A stretch of 64,000 nucleotides of DNA, taken from positions 6,525,001 to 6,589,000 of the forward strand of contig WHVY01000002.1 in NCBI GenBank assembly GCA_022266195.1, read 5' to 3'. The notes beneath the pieces were generated by a model. The model was not told the origin of the DNA, did not search any database, and worked only from the letters and a program-made list of their open reading frames with translations. This document shows positions 1 to 13,300 of this stretch, piece after piece. Each line of letters begins with the position of its first letter. The first letter of the stretch is position 1. The position numbers were made by a program, and so were the translations under genes. Source of the DNA: Tetranychus cinnabarinus (taxonomy: Eukaryota; Arthropoda; Arachnida; Trombidiformes; Tetranychidae).

Positions 1-1381
1 AAAGAGATATAATCAATATTTTAAATGAAAAAAAGTGTCATGTCATATAAATCAATAAGAAAACAGACGTTGAAAGTGAATATAAATTGTGCGATGAAAG
101 ATGTACACTTACAAGGGGTAGTGGGTCAATAAATATCATAACCATTATAACTACTGATTAGTTTAAGAACTGGTTTTTAATAAAAAAATTAAAAAAATAA
201 AATATTTGTTAAATTAAGATGAATATTGAATATTCATTATTTGATTGAATCTCATAAGCAAAAGGTAAACGTTGAATAAGATGCGATTAAACTTTTATTC
301 AGCAGATGGCTCTTATAAAAATAGAGATTTGTGATCAATAAAGATTGGTGAAAGAAACTGATTAGTTGATTACAATAAGCTTTGTTCGTAAATTAAAAAG
401 CTAAATGACTATCAGTTTGATAACAATGTACAATGACCTTGTGCAAAGGAATAACAAATCAAAGTAATTAGTGACAACATTTTCACTCGAGTCAACAACG
501 CGATAAGCCTTAATCTGTGAAAAATTGTCTCAATGGAGATTTAACTAAAGTAATTTGGATTCACATTAACGAATCACTGACAATATAAAGATTTTCAGCT
601 AATAAAATAATAAACATGACTATCAAATTCAAAGCGAATGATAAAAGGTTTAACAATCAGGAGTAAATCTAGACCAAAATTTAATCACACAAGATTGATC
701 TTTTTTATTTAAGATCGACCCCTGAATTGTATAAGAAAAGCTTTTCTAATGTGTCATTGTTTACAAAAATTTTTGATAATTTTTTATTTTAATTCCCAAG
801 GATTGTGATAAACTAGATTTTAAATTTCGTGTCATAGACAAGTGGATTATACAGTTATGGATCGATGGGAAAATATAAGTGTTTAGGTTATAGCTGTTGG
901 TTTAAACAGTTAGTGAAATTACCCAAAACCTGTGATTCAACTAATCAAACTAAATTGAGTTTGTTGTATTTGCTAATCTCTGAAATATCTCGCAAATCTA
1001 TCAACTTTTCTGGTTTGATTATAGAAGAATCATGTCTTGTAGCATTTACTTGCTTGAGGTATTGTTACATTCTGCATTTGACATGATGGTGATGAATTTG
1101 ACATCTTTTCCGAAAAAATAGTAAAAATCAAGTAGTGTACACTCGGTAGAAGATAGTTAAAAGTTGATGACCACTAATCTGAAAGCTATTTGTTTTGACA
1201 TCACGAATTAACTGTTAACATACATCTCAATAATCGTAACAGAAAAATTACTGGAAGATCAGAAGATGAGTATTGTAAATACTTTTACTTTTAGTCTATT
1301 TTAGCGAAAAAAAATATGATATTACTAATTGTTTCGTTATTGATTTATATTATTTATTTTCATCTTTAATGATAATCTTAC
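1..1381 (-). other. KDM3: KDM3 intron 9 (partial)
   Basis: AT-rich DNA between the exon 9 donor and exons beyond the window edge. No exon of either strand is convincing. A 73-codon plus-strand ORF at 865-1086 has no recognisable composition or motif. Confidence 0.7.
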
Positions 1382-4305
1382 CTGTTTGCATCTTTCTTCC
1401 TCTTTGACTGAATTGGAGGTGAGATTATTCAAGGTGTTATTCACACTTAGTGCAGATGATGTAGACTGATTTGAATTACTTTCAACTTCAGCCTCAGAAT
1501 GCCTTTGTAACCATGCTTTCTTCAGTTTAGGGTGAAACTTTGATGGTGTACTTGGTTCATTGGAGGTAACCGTTGTTGGAGATTCACGCACAGTTGTGAC
1601 TGGCGTTGAAATAGTGATTGAAGTAGTTGACCCTGATTGGGTTGATGGTGTTGAGGTTGCCGGTGTTATTGGGCTTGAATTGGAGAATACAGTGGATGAA
1701 TTGAGTGATGGAGGTGGTAACATGGTCGATGTTATGGTCATTGGTGTGTCAATTGTACTTTTACTTGAATTGAATGTTGGTTGAATTTTATGATCACCAA
1801 AATCATGCTCGAAATGATTAGTCAGATGAGATTTCTTATTCTCATTCACCGGATATACATTCTTTTCTTCTTTAATCAAAATAATGGGTTGTGCATTGGA
1901 TAAAGGTGAAGTCTGGTGAACAAATTCAGTTGGAGAAGCTGCTAATCTTCCCATGGATTTACCATTTCCACTTCTATTATTAACATTATCTTCCTCCTCT
2001 TTCTTTATCTTTTTAGTTACATCATAAATTTCTTTATGCATTCCTTTACGTTTTCCTTGTTCGTATTCAATTGAATCTTTGGTAGAGATGGTCATTGAGG
2101 GTGACACACTTAATCCTTTTTTGTCTGATGTTACTGGTAACCCATGAATTATACTTCCTGAGGAACCATTGGAAACTGGTGGACCAGTCATTGGACCCAA
2201 CGGTGTCTTGTTATTTGTTAAACTAATTGGATGGGATGAGGATTGACCATGATGAGAATGTGTGGAAAGATGATGGTTTGATTGTCCCATCATTGGATGA
2301 ATGTTAGATGGTAGATAACCACTGGGAAGATTACCAGGGACTAGGCGAGTACCATTATTGGAAGCGTTTGCGCCTGACTTTACAATGGTTCCAGTAGGTG
2401 AGATGGAAGTTAACGGGCTGGTGGTTATTGTTAAAGTTGTTGCAGCGGAAGCTGGTGATATGGTGATTGTATTATTGCCTGAGAAAGAAGGAATTGACGA
2501 ACTTCCTTTCCCTGAATGGTGAGAGTGAGCTTGATGGGTATCAAGGTTAATCGTTTCTGCACTCATCCGTACATCAGAATTAACTTTAAATGAATTCATG
2601 TTCATCGCCTTGTTATTACCACCAGCGAGATGATCATTAGGACCTTTTAATTGACCATCAAAAGAGTTTGAAGGATGAGTCAGGTTATATGGCATATTGG
2701 GTCCTGATGTCCGTGATCGAGATACTTCATAACCCATAACGTGTGGAGAAACTGATTGGCCCGAGCTCATGTTGTATCTTGAGGGTGACAAGCCCTTCAT
2801 GTAATGAGGATACATGCCACCTCCTGGGCCACCAGACATTACTCCAGCATTGGAAATTGGAGTAAAGTGTTGCTGTTGCTTTGATGTATCCATGTTGGGC
2901 CCGTTAATTGAATATCTATCACTTGAATTAATTAAATTTGATTTATGCTCCTCAGCTTTGAATTGTGAGTGTTTCATATAGCTAGGAGTATGTGATCCTT
3001 GGAGATGTTGTCCTTTAGACGAAACGTTACTGTTGGAATTGACACTGTTAAGATTATTGCGTACTTTTACTTCCGATTTGACAAGATTTTGAGGTTGATC
3101 TTGGGAAGAAGGTAGTGAAGAAGATGAACTTGTGAGATTTGTAAGGCTGGGGTGGTTTGCCGCTGAAGATGAGGATGAATTTGTAGATGATGGAAGGACG
3201 ACTGGCTGATGAGATTGAACATTGGACGATGAAAGTTGAGGTGTATTACTTCGACTAGTAGCCAAGCCAGGCGATGAGCTTTGGTGGGCTGGAGGAGCTG
3301 ACATGAGTGGTACTCCTGAAAGCTGAGTTTGCTGAGAAAAGAGACTTGAACTATGTGGTGGACCAGATGGTTGTCCCTGTTGACCGCTTTGTAAAGAAGA
3401 AGTAGACGAAGAGGAAGATTGTGATCCTGAATTGTGATATAAAGGACTTATCCTATCAACAGAATTAAATTGATGGGCAACCTTTCCACTTAAATGTTTT
3501 GACGAGGAAGCTGATGAAGGTCGCCCTAATGGTGTACCCGTATTACGACCCAAAGGAGTTCCTGATCGATCTATTAAAGGTGAAGGTTCACGCTTCTCTG
3601 GTCCAGAAATTATAGAACTACTGGAACCACCAGAATGAGCAGGTGGTGGTGGTCGAGATGGACTGGGTCCACTTGGTGGTCTACCCAAAGAGTTTCCCAT
3701 AGGCGAGAAACAATTGCGTGAATTTGGTGCACTAGGATTGGAAATATTTGTTGAACTATTTAATTTTCCCACAGCTAAATGAGGCGGTGGTAATGATGGT
3801 GGTGGTGGTGGATGAGGTGGCGGAGTATCTTTCATTCCACTTGACCGTGGAGGTGGTGGAGGATAACCATAAGGTGTATAACCATATGGTCCGAGATTCT
3901 CACTATTGGCACGATGATTGGGTCCAAGTTTTGAAGCATCAGATCGTGATCCGACCGAGTTAACACTATTACTTCCATTATTATTATCTCTTGGATTGTT
4001 GGTGTTATTGTTGCTGTTACTGTTGGTGTTGTTGGTATTCACTGGACTAGCATTGGTCTTTTTACTCGTTGTCGATAAAGATGGTGATGATGAATTTTCA
4101 CGCATTAAACTACTAATTTTTGCATCATAATGAGCCAGTAATCTAGATCCATTGACACTCATATTATTTACAAATTGTAATTGACTTGGATTAATTTGTC
4201 CTGGACCAATCGGACCATGATGACTCTGAAGATGAAGAGGTAGTGCACCAGGATGACCTGGTTGGTGAGATTGAGACCCTTTACCTTGTGAGGGACTTCC
4301 ACCAT
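1382..4305 (-). CDS. KDM3: KDM3 exon 9 (residues 960-1934)
   Basis: This 2,924-base exon is open throughout. The acceptor is tttgcag and the donor cag|gtaag, phase 0. The product is Ser/Pro/Thr/Asn-rich with poly-Pro stretches near its start. The conserved FHPKLKKAWLQRHSE block lies near the end, in the same position relative to the downstream zinc finger/JmjC half as in JMJD1C. Translation is still open at the donor, so further exons must exist to the left of position 1. Confidence 0.92.
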
Positions 4306-7300
4306 CTGCAAATGATAATTACAGAGATAAAGAAAAAAAGAGATTCATTAATGTTGAATTTGAAAAGATAAAGAGAGCAATTTTTTTCCAACGGAAGTCA
4401 TTTCAGATAAACTGAACATTATAATGACAATAATGAAAAAAGAAACTTGCTTTTGAGTTTTGCTAGTTTCATGAATTTCCTCGCAACTCTTTCATTCAGC
4501 CAGCTAAACGATTAAATCTCTGATTAATCAAGATTGCAATTGAAAACTGAATCAGCTCAACACTGGCCTTCAATAACCTTGAGCAAGAATAAACCATCAG
4601 AATCAAGAAAATAATGACCATTTTCATCCTCTTTTTATCTAAAAAGATCTGATGAGAATGATGATACAACACAAGCTGAATAAGGAGAAAATCACTTCCT
4701 CGAGTCACAAATAATTCAAAATTGTCTTCCATTTTGTCTATTAGTTGGTTAAATTTTTTTTCTACTTTCTAATCTTTTTCTTTTCTATTCCAGAAGCTTA
4801 CAAAAAAAGGAAAAGAAAAGGTCAGTAGAAAGATGGAAGAAAGAATAAAAATGAACCTTTTCTGAACAGGATTACCAGAAAAACGAACAAGAAGTAGATA
4901 CAAGTGTAATCGATTTTTCTTCATCTTCCCAGATCTATACATAAATTTATATTAAAGCTCAAGGGAGACAACATTCAGTGAGATGGTGAAGAGGATGAAG
5001 ATGAGAAAGACTATCATTAGAGATTGTCGTAATAACATGATTTTATCTCTTTCTCTCTCTCCCTTTGTAACTCAATTCCAACTGATGTTTCAATTAGGAA
5101 GACACATCATATGATACGTTGTTGAGTTATATACGTCTCTAGTTTTCAAATGCCATTTATTTTAAACTAATTCATTTTATCTAATTAAAGATTTCCGTGT
5201 GAATATTAAAAGATTAGATGTATACCTGAAGATACTCCTGATCTAGGAACACCCCATGATGGTGCATGGATAAGATGTAATGGGTGTTGAGGTCCGTTGG
5301 GTGAATGTGATTGTTGTTGACTAAGTACACTAAATTGTTGTGCTGCAGCAGCTGCATGAAGATGAGAAAGATTGGATTCCGAGGATCGATAATCAACTTT
5401 ATTTCCTGATCGAGATTGTTGCTGGGATTTAGGTGTTTGCGGTGTTTGCTGTTGGTGATGCCGTTGCTCCAAGTTTCGTATTAAACGTGCGTCCGAATGG
5501 ACCATGTTATTACTGTTACTATTATTATTATTGTTATTATTATTGTTATTGTTATTACTATTGTTGTTGTTACTGTTATTATTATTATTAACATTATTAT
5601 TATTAGGTTGATGACTTGATGTTGCACTGGAGCTTGACCTTGATGAACAATTGCTGGAATTTGCAGATTTAGATTCTCCACTTTCTTTCTCAGCATCACC
5701 ATTAAACATTGGAATATATGATCTAGGTAATGAATTGTTTCCGCTGGAAGAAACTGCTGGTTGAGATTGTTGCTGTGAACGTACAGGTGATTGAGGAGGA
5801 GGTGGATGATTGGGATTACCGCTGTTTCCTTTACCCATTTGTGGCCATCCTGTAGTCACCGCTCTTTGCTATAAGAGAGAGAGAGAAACAAGTTAGTAAA
5901 TTTCATTTCTTTTCTTAAAACAAAATTGCTCAAAATAATGATACTCAATGTTTATGGAATTGAAGAAATGAAGCTTTTTATTGCATGAAGAAAAACGGTG
6001 AAATACTCATCATGTACAATGAACATTATGGATTTTATATCCAATATTTACTCATTCATTTAATTGCAACCTTTTCATTACTCAATATTTCTCATCGTAC
6101 AAAACTCTAGTTTAACTTTTTTTCTTTCTTCTTTTTCTATTTATACTACAATAGGTTAACTTTACTTTCAACCGTACATTTAATGTGTGAGAATTGTTAA
6201 ACCCTGAGAATTCAAATGAGAAATTCAACAATTACAAGCAACTGGAAACTCGTGGAATTTCAATTATACCTGGATTCATTTTGTTCAGCCTGACAACAGG
6301 TTGATGGTGAAACATTTCAAGGAAGATGAAAGAGGAAGGAAAAAAGGCAAATAAAGACACAAAAAGCCAAGAACAAGGAAAGATTAAGTCAACATTTTAT
6401 GAGAAAAACGTTGTAACCACACCTTTTCATTCATAGCGTGACAAACTTTCTTTTCTTGACTGCTCATTGTTATGATTTACCTGATGCTTTTCATGATTAA
6501 CATGACTACGACGACTAAAGGGACATTAAAAAAACAACAACAAAATAACAAAAAAATGCCCATCAAGATGTAGTCAGGTTGTATCGCAAAATGGTCAAAA
6601 AAAGAGAGATTGGATAAAACGAGAAAACAGGCGAAACTGGAAAGGCAAGATTGCAAGGAAATATGGCAAAGAAAAGAAAGTAAAACAGGGAGGAAAGAAA
6701 GAGAAAGAGACAGTAAATTGTATTCTCTGAGCCCTGGGCAGGTCATAGGATAGGTTCAAGGACGAACAAAGGTCATCGAAGACCTTGAGAAAAAATTGAG
6801 CGAAACAGAAGTGAGGGTAAAAAATGGCTTTGGTTTGGCTTCAAGATGGTTTAAAAAAGAAGGTCAAAGGCTAAATCTTAAATAGATGATGATAGAGAAG
6901 AAAGAGATGAGGAGGAGAGAGAGAGAAGAAAGTGGTTATTTTCACAGACAGAAGAAAAGAAAGCTTAAAAGAGGAATGGTTCGAAGAATGTAACAAAAAC
7001 TTGCTTTTTTTGGGTTAACTCTGTCTTCCTTTTTTCACTGTTTTCACTCTTTTCAATTGTTTGATTTATATTTACCTCGCCTTATTGAAAACACGTCTAA
7101 CTGTATTTTATTTCTGGTCACTGTTTAATCATTCAATCAATTTTTTGAGTCACATTTTTTGATGAGCACAATTTTGTCCAAAATGATTGACATGATTATG
7201 GGCAGATGGAAATTTGAATATTCCTTCAATGTTACCATTTATTGTTGTTGTTAAACAATGAATTCATTTGCAGCATTTTTTGTGTAACACTCAACATTAC

Positions 7301-10300
7301 AATTCATAAAATTAATTTCCTGATGAAACTCAAAGAAAATGGAAACTCAAGCAAATATTTTCAAGTCATGTTTCCAGTCAACTTTCAACTCAACAACTGA
7401 CCTTTCTCATAAACTTTAACCTTCCAATCTTCAACAGCCTTGACCCAAGGCTGCTTGCAACAATATGTTAAGACGAACCAGAAAAGAACCAGAAAAAAAC
7501 CGAAAAAAAGGTTTACAGAAAAATGGTAAAAAGTGGCTTTTTGAGCAAACTCAACTTTTCAATTGAAAAATATTGTAAGAAATGTTTGCTTTTTTTGCCT
7601 TACGAAATGAGTGATTCAGTTGCAATATTCATCGTTTGTTCAATCCATTCATTGAATATTTGCATGTAAATTGAAACTTATTTTGAGCATCAGATTAGAA
7701 TTGAAATGAACATAGTTGAACATACCTTTTGATTAGCGAGTCGCAAGGATTCCACGAAATGTTGATCAACAGCTTCACGCTGTTTCTTTTCCTTTTCTGC
7801 TCTTTCTTTCAAAAATTTATCCCTTTCTTTTGATTCTCTATCTTTTGCTTCTCTTTCCAATCTTTCTCTCATTTTGTCTTCAAGTTTCCTGTTGATTGGC
7901 ACAGTGCACAAAAAAGGAACCATTTAATTGTCATCATTGTTGATCCAGGTAACAAAGGTAAACATTGAATGGTGAAAGGAAGAAAAGAAGAAACAATAAG
8001 TTTTCAAATAAACAATGAGTCTGTCTATTTTTTTGTCTTCATTTAACATCCAACAAATACTCTGATTGCTTCAAGTGACTTTTACACAATCTGATTTAAT
8101 TCAATCAAATAGTTTAATCAATGTTTATGCTCATCAACCTTTACAGATTTACTTTACATCTTTTTTTATCAAGCTTCTCATTTAAGATTTAAATGGTGTT
8201 ATCATGAAAAACCATTTAAACACTCCAAGAGGCAGTCACAACAATTAGATAATTGAGTTATTGTTGACCAAAGAAGCAAAAAAATGAGATAAAATTTTGA
8301 TAAAGCAAAAGCAAATATTGGTAAAGATTATGGATGTTAATATATCAATAGTACTGATATTAAACCCAAAAAATGGATGAAATTTTGGGTTAATGTTAGC
8401 ATGAGATTGAAGCAGAACTTACATTTTCTCTTGAAGTTGCCTATTATCACGTTCCCGTTCCTGAATCATTTTCCAGTCATTAATTTGGTAAGGAGTTAAT
8501 AAACGATTATCTGGATTGGCCGAAGAGGCCGTCATTCCCCTCATTTCGGGATACTTTTGCCATAACAATTCTTGCTGATGTTGAAGCATAAGCATGGCCT
8601 GGTAATTACCAATTGCATTGGAATAAGGTGAAATAATTCCTGGTGGAGGACGAGACATTGTTGAGCTATTTTGCGAGTCTAAAGATGATGCTGATGATTT
8701 GGATATGGACGATGAGGGTTGTGAAGATAGATGATGGTGAGATTGAATGTGTTGTTGTTGATGGTGAAGATGATGTTGCTGTTGTTGGTGGTGTTGTTGA
8801 TGGTGTATCGATGATGCTATTGATGTTGATGGGGGACCGGTTGTGCGATCACCATTTGGTGGACAAGGTGGCCTGGGTAGATGTGAAACTGATTGAGATG
8901 GGGTCATGTGAAGATGCATCAAAGAACTAGAATAGGTTGTGCTGTTGATGGAAGAAGTTGGAGAAGCTGAGGATGATTTTGACTGTGAATTTGTTTTACT
9001 GGTTGTGCTTGTTGTAGTCACAGATGAAAAATTAGATCCTAAATGGTTGTGTGAATTATTTAGACGCACAGAGGTATTGCGTTGCTGTTGGTTAACCTGG
9101 TCTTGGTTGTTGGCTTGTTGTTGTTGCTGTTGCTGTTGTTGGTACTCTTGGTTTTCATTTTTTTGAGCTTTAGACTGTAAACCGTGGGCTTGTTGGTCAC
9201 TTAAATCAAGTCCAAACCGATGGTAATTTGATTTTAACGAACTATCAAAATTACTATTATTAACATCTGCTTTTGTAACACTTGAGTTCATCACACTTGC
9301 AATACAATTTGAATCTGAATGCTTTGATGATTTATTATTTGTTTTAACAGCAATCTCCTTCTCATTGCCTGTATTGATGTGTTTGTTAATCCTAATGTTA
9401 TCGTCGTTTGTGTTACAATTATTTGTGGTGGTTGTTAAACTGTTATTGTTATTATCGTTATGCGAGTTAACCCTGCTATTAACGGTTGATGTAGTTGTAG
9501 TTGTACTTGTGTTGGTTGTTACCGTTGTCGTTGAAGATACGTTAATGTTGCTTAAATTGTTGACCAAATTTGAATTTTTAACTCTATTGGGATGAGAATT
9601 GGTTGAATTATTGTTGCTTGGATTCGTCAATTTTCTAGCATTGGAATTGACGTAATTATTATTAGTGGTTACACTATTATTTAATGAGGTTGCTGTTGTA
9701 GTTTCACGAGAATTTTGATTACAGGCACGTCGTCGAGGAGTAATTCCAATTTCTTCTCCTTTTAATATTGATTCTACAACTGTAAATGTAAAAAGAAGAG
9801 AGCAATTAGTAAATAGATTAAAATTGGTGGCAATCTTTCCGTCTAAAATAGACATTGATAAAACCAGAATAAACATAAAATTTTCATTGAAAACCAGAAG
9901 AAAAAACTGTTTACTCTCTTCTACTTGTCTTCAATTGTTTCAATCATCATAATATCTTAACAATAATCTGGATTAATGATAATGATGATGACGAGGATCA
10001 CAACAATAATAGAAACAATAAAAGAGAAAGATCAACATTTCTCAATGTACGTTACTTTGAATCAATTTACTTTCCAATTATTGTTATCAGACACAATATA
10101 TCTTGAAAAATGTTGCGACTCCCTTGCTGAGCAACGATAATTTTTACATCCACTTCACAGTTAATTAACTTTTCAAATCTTTCTCTCCCACCCTTTAGTT
10201 GCTAGCCGCTGGTTTTTGGCTGTTTATTCTGGTTAACAGACACAGATAACAGGGACACACAAATGAATATTAAAAGCACATATTACCTCCATCACCAATC

Positions 10301-13300
10301 AATTTCATCTGAACCAAAGTAGGATCCTCATTCCGTTCTTCGAGAACTGTGTCATCGGTTAATGTTAATTCCTAATGGTAAAAAGCAGATCACAAAATGT
10401 ATATAAATTAATCCAAATTTGAAAAAACAATCACAAAAAAAATCTGGTTAAACACAGGATTACGATTTTTCTTAACCTTTAGCTTACAATTCAATTCTTT
10501 CAACTGTTTCCCAAACCATTTACTCACTTTTCACTCACTCGCTCCCTCTTTACCAGAAAAACAAGTGAGAAACACTCACTAAACCCTCTTTCAATCTTCT
10601 CTTACATTTTCTCTTTCTCCTTCTTTCTTTATCTTCCATGTCTGCGCTCTTCTTTCTTTCCTTTCTTTCTTCTCCTTTGTCTGTCTCTCTTCATTTATCG
10701 CCATTACTTTTTATATACATTTCAACATTTTCTTCCTTTCTATTTTTGCTTCTTCTTCTCTTCCATTTCTCTTCATCTTCTTCTTCTTTAACAAGTTCCC
10801 TTAATTTCCTCTTTTCTTCTTCTTTCGCAAGTAATTACCTGTTATCTTCATCTACATCATCACACACGTCAATCTACTTTCTTCTCTTTCGCTATTACCT
10901 TTCTCTCTATCTTCCAACAGACAGAGGAGATACCTTAAGGCTTTTATCATCCACTATTACAGTAAACATAAAAAAAGGTTACATTCAAAGTGATTACATT
11001 TTTTCACCTTTTTTTTGGGTAAAAAATGGTCCTTTACTCAAGCTTCCTCATTACAAGATGTACACACACAGTATTGATTGACAAGGGCACCACAATTTAT
11101 CATCAACATCATGCAATTAAAGGTAAATTATTAGCTTCAATTGTGTGTCGAGTATTGAAAGGATTGACCAAATGTTTGAGTGTTTCATTAAATTGATTTT
11201 TCAATTTACTTGGAAAGGTTAAAAAATCAATTCATGTAAATATAACAACAACATCAGTAATGGGACATTAATGTGCATCATTTGATTAATGATGAGCAAA
11301 AAAGGCAGCAATAATTGTAAAGATATTCATTTATGATATTGGATTAACCTTTTTCAATAAAAGCATCACTCAATTAGATTATCAAATGAATTATATTATA
11401 CACTGTGTTTTTTTCCTGATTATATCTAAATAAACCAATTGAGATCAATTGAGAATCAACATTTAATATCCTGACAATGTGACAAACTATAATTAACTAT
11501 CATCATGACTCAACCATTATAATGATGAAATCAGTTGACAAGAGTGAAACAGATAAGAAAACATGTTCATCATTATCAGCAAACACTATGATTGTGATTA
11601 ACCAGAAAACAAGATGAAAAAGTAAAATGAATGTATCATGTTGAAAGGTTCTGGTTAACCTTGGCAAGGACAAATACAGCAAATACAACAAAAACTGGTT
11701 AATTTTGCAAAAATAAAGCAACAACAATTCAAAGCATTATCTCATCGGCAAATGCAACGATTTGTTTTTCACCTCAATTTCAGTTGTTCAGTCATCATCA
11801 TGTAACAAGCTTCTTTGTATTGAGTCTCTCGGTTTTTTTTGCCTCATTTTCAAGTCAAAGAAAGAAAAGATGAAAAAACAAAATGGTTTCCATGGTGTTG
11901 TGATTGATGCTTTTTGTGTGCTTTTTCATCTTCATCTCTGGGTTAACTTGAGATGGATGAGTGAGTAGTGAGAGAGAGAGAGAGAGATGAAGCTATTTAC
12001 TCCCTCTCATTCTGGTCACATAAAAGACGAAAAAAAAACATCAACAAAAGAAAGGATAAAATGATGAAGAGAATGACAAAAACAAGATGAAGAAGGAAGT
12101 TAAGGAAGACTGAAAGTAACCAGAAGACTAAGAAGAGAGAAGGAGAAAGATGAAGATGAAGATGATGGTCAGCTATTGTCCTATACTTTTGTTGATTCAT
12201 TTTGTTCAATTTGAATAAGGCAGGAAAAAACCTAAGGGAAGATGATGATGATAAGTAAACGAAACTAGGATCCAAATTGAGGATCAATATATAGACTAAG
12301 GCCAGATAAGAGGGAGGTCATGATGAAAAGATGAAGAGAAAAGAAGATTGGATGATTGAAGCCGAGTGAGAGGCTAATAGGCTTTAAGATTATAAGTTAA
12401 GGTTAAAGCTTACAGCAACGGGAAACTGGTCTCGAGGGATGACAAGGGAGAGGACGATGCAAGAGCAGGTCGTTAGGTTGCCCTAGGTAGTAACACAGGT
12501 GAAAAGATTGAACCTTAAATAGAGACAAAAGTAAAACATTTTTCATCCAATGACACAAAAAAAAGGTAAAAAAAATCTGGTTTCTTTACATTTGCCCGTT
12601 CAACATTATTAGCATTGAAAACCACTTTTAACCCAGTATAATAATAAGGTTATATGCAAAGGTAAAGCTAAAGGTCATCGCCACACTAAACAGGTAACAT
12701 CCAGGCTCTTTCATCTTTTTCTGGTTTACTTTTTTCTCCATGTTTTTTACAACCATTTCTGGTTAAACCTTTTCTGGTTTTTCATTATTATTACAAAGTC
12801 ATTATTCAATTCCATTATCATTTTTGTTTTGTTATCACATTATTAAATATCAAATAGTTTAAATAAATAATAATGAGAATAGCGTTTAACCCAAAAATGG
12901 TAAATATTATCACAAAATATTACTTATTATTTGATATGATGATGAGCAAAAAGGTTTTGCGATACCAGAGTAAATAGTATCAATTACTCAATTTCAAGTT
13001 GGAAAAATTCCAACCATCATTCAGTCTCTTGCTCTTGAGCTTTTTTTTCACCATAACTTTTTTTACTTTCATAATTATCATAATCATCTTGCTCGTCATC
13101 ATTATCATTGATGGTGGCAACACAGTTTAACATCTATTTTCAGATCTCCACCCTGAATTGGCATCAATAATGGATAGCATGATGTTTCAAGTAAAGTTCA
13201 GCTTTTTTTTTTGTTTTCCCATCTCTTCTGTCTATAACAGTTTTCCAGGCCTGGTGTGTTCAAGGAATGGAAAGTAAAAGACTCAAGATCAATATCAGGA

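Noticed and set aside
10638..11081. 147-codon Ser/Leu/Phe-rich ORF
   Set aside because: It is a translation of a pyrimidine-rich low-complexity tract, with no motif and no splice context.
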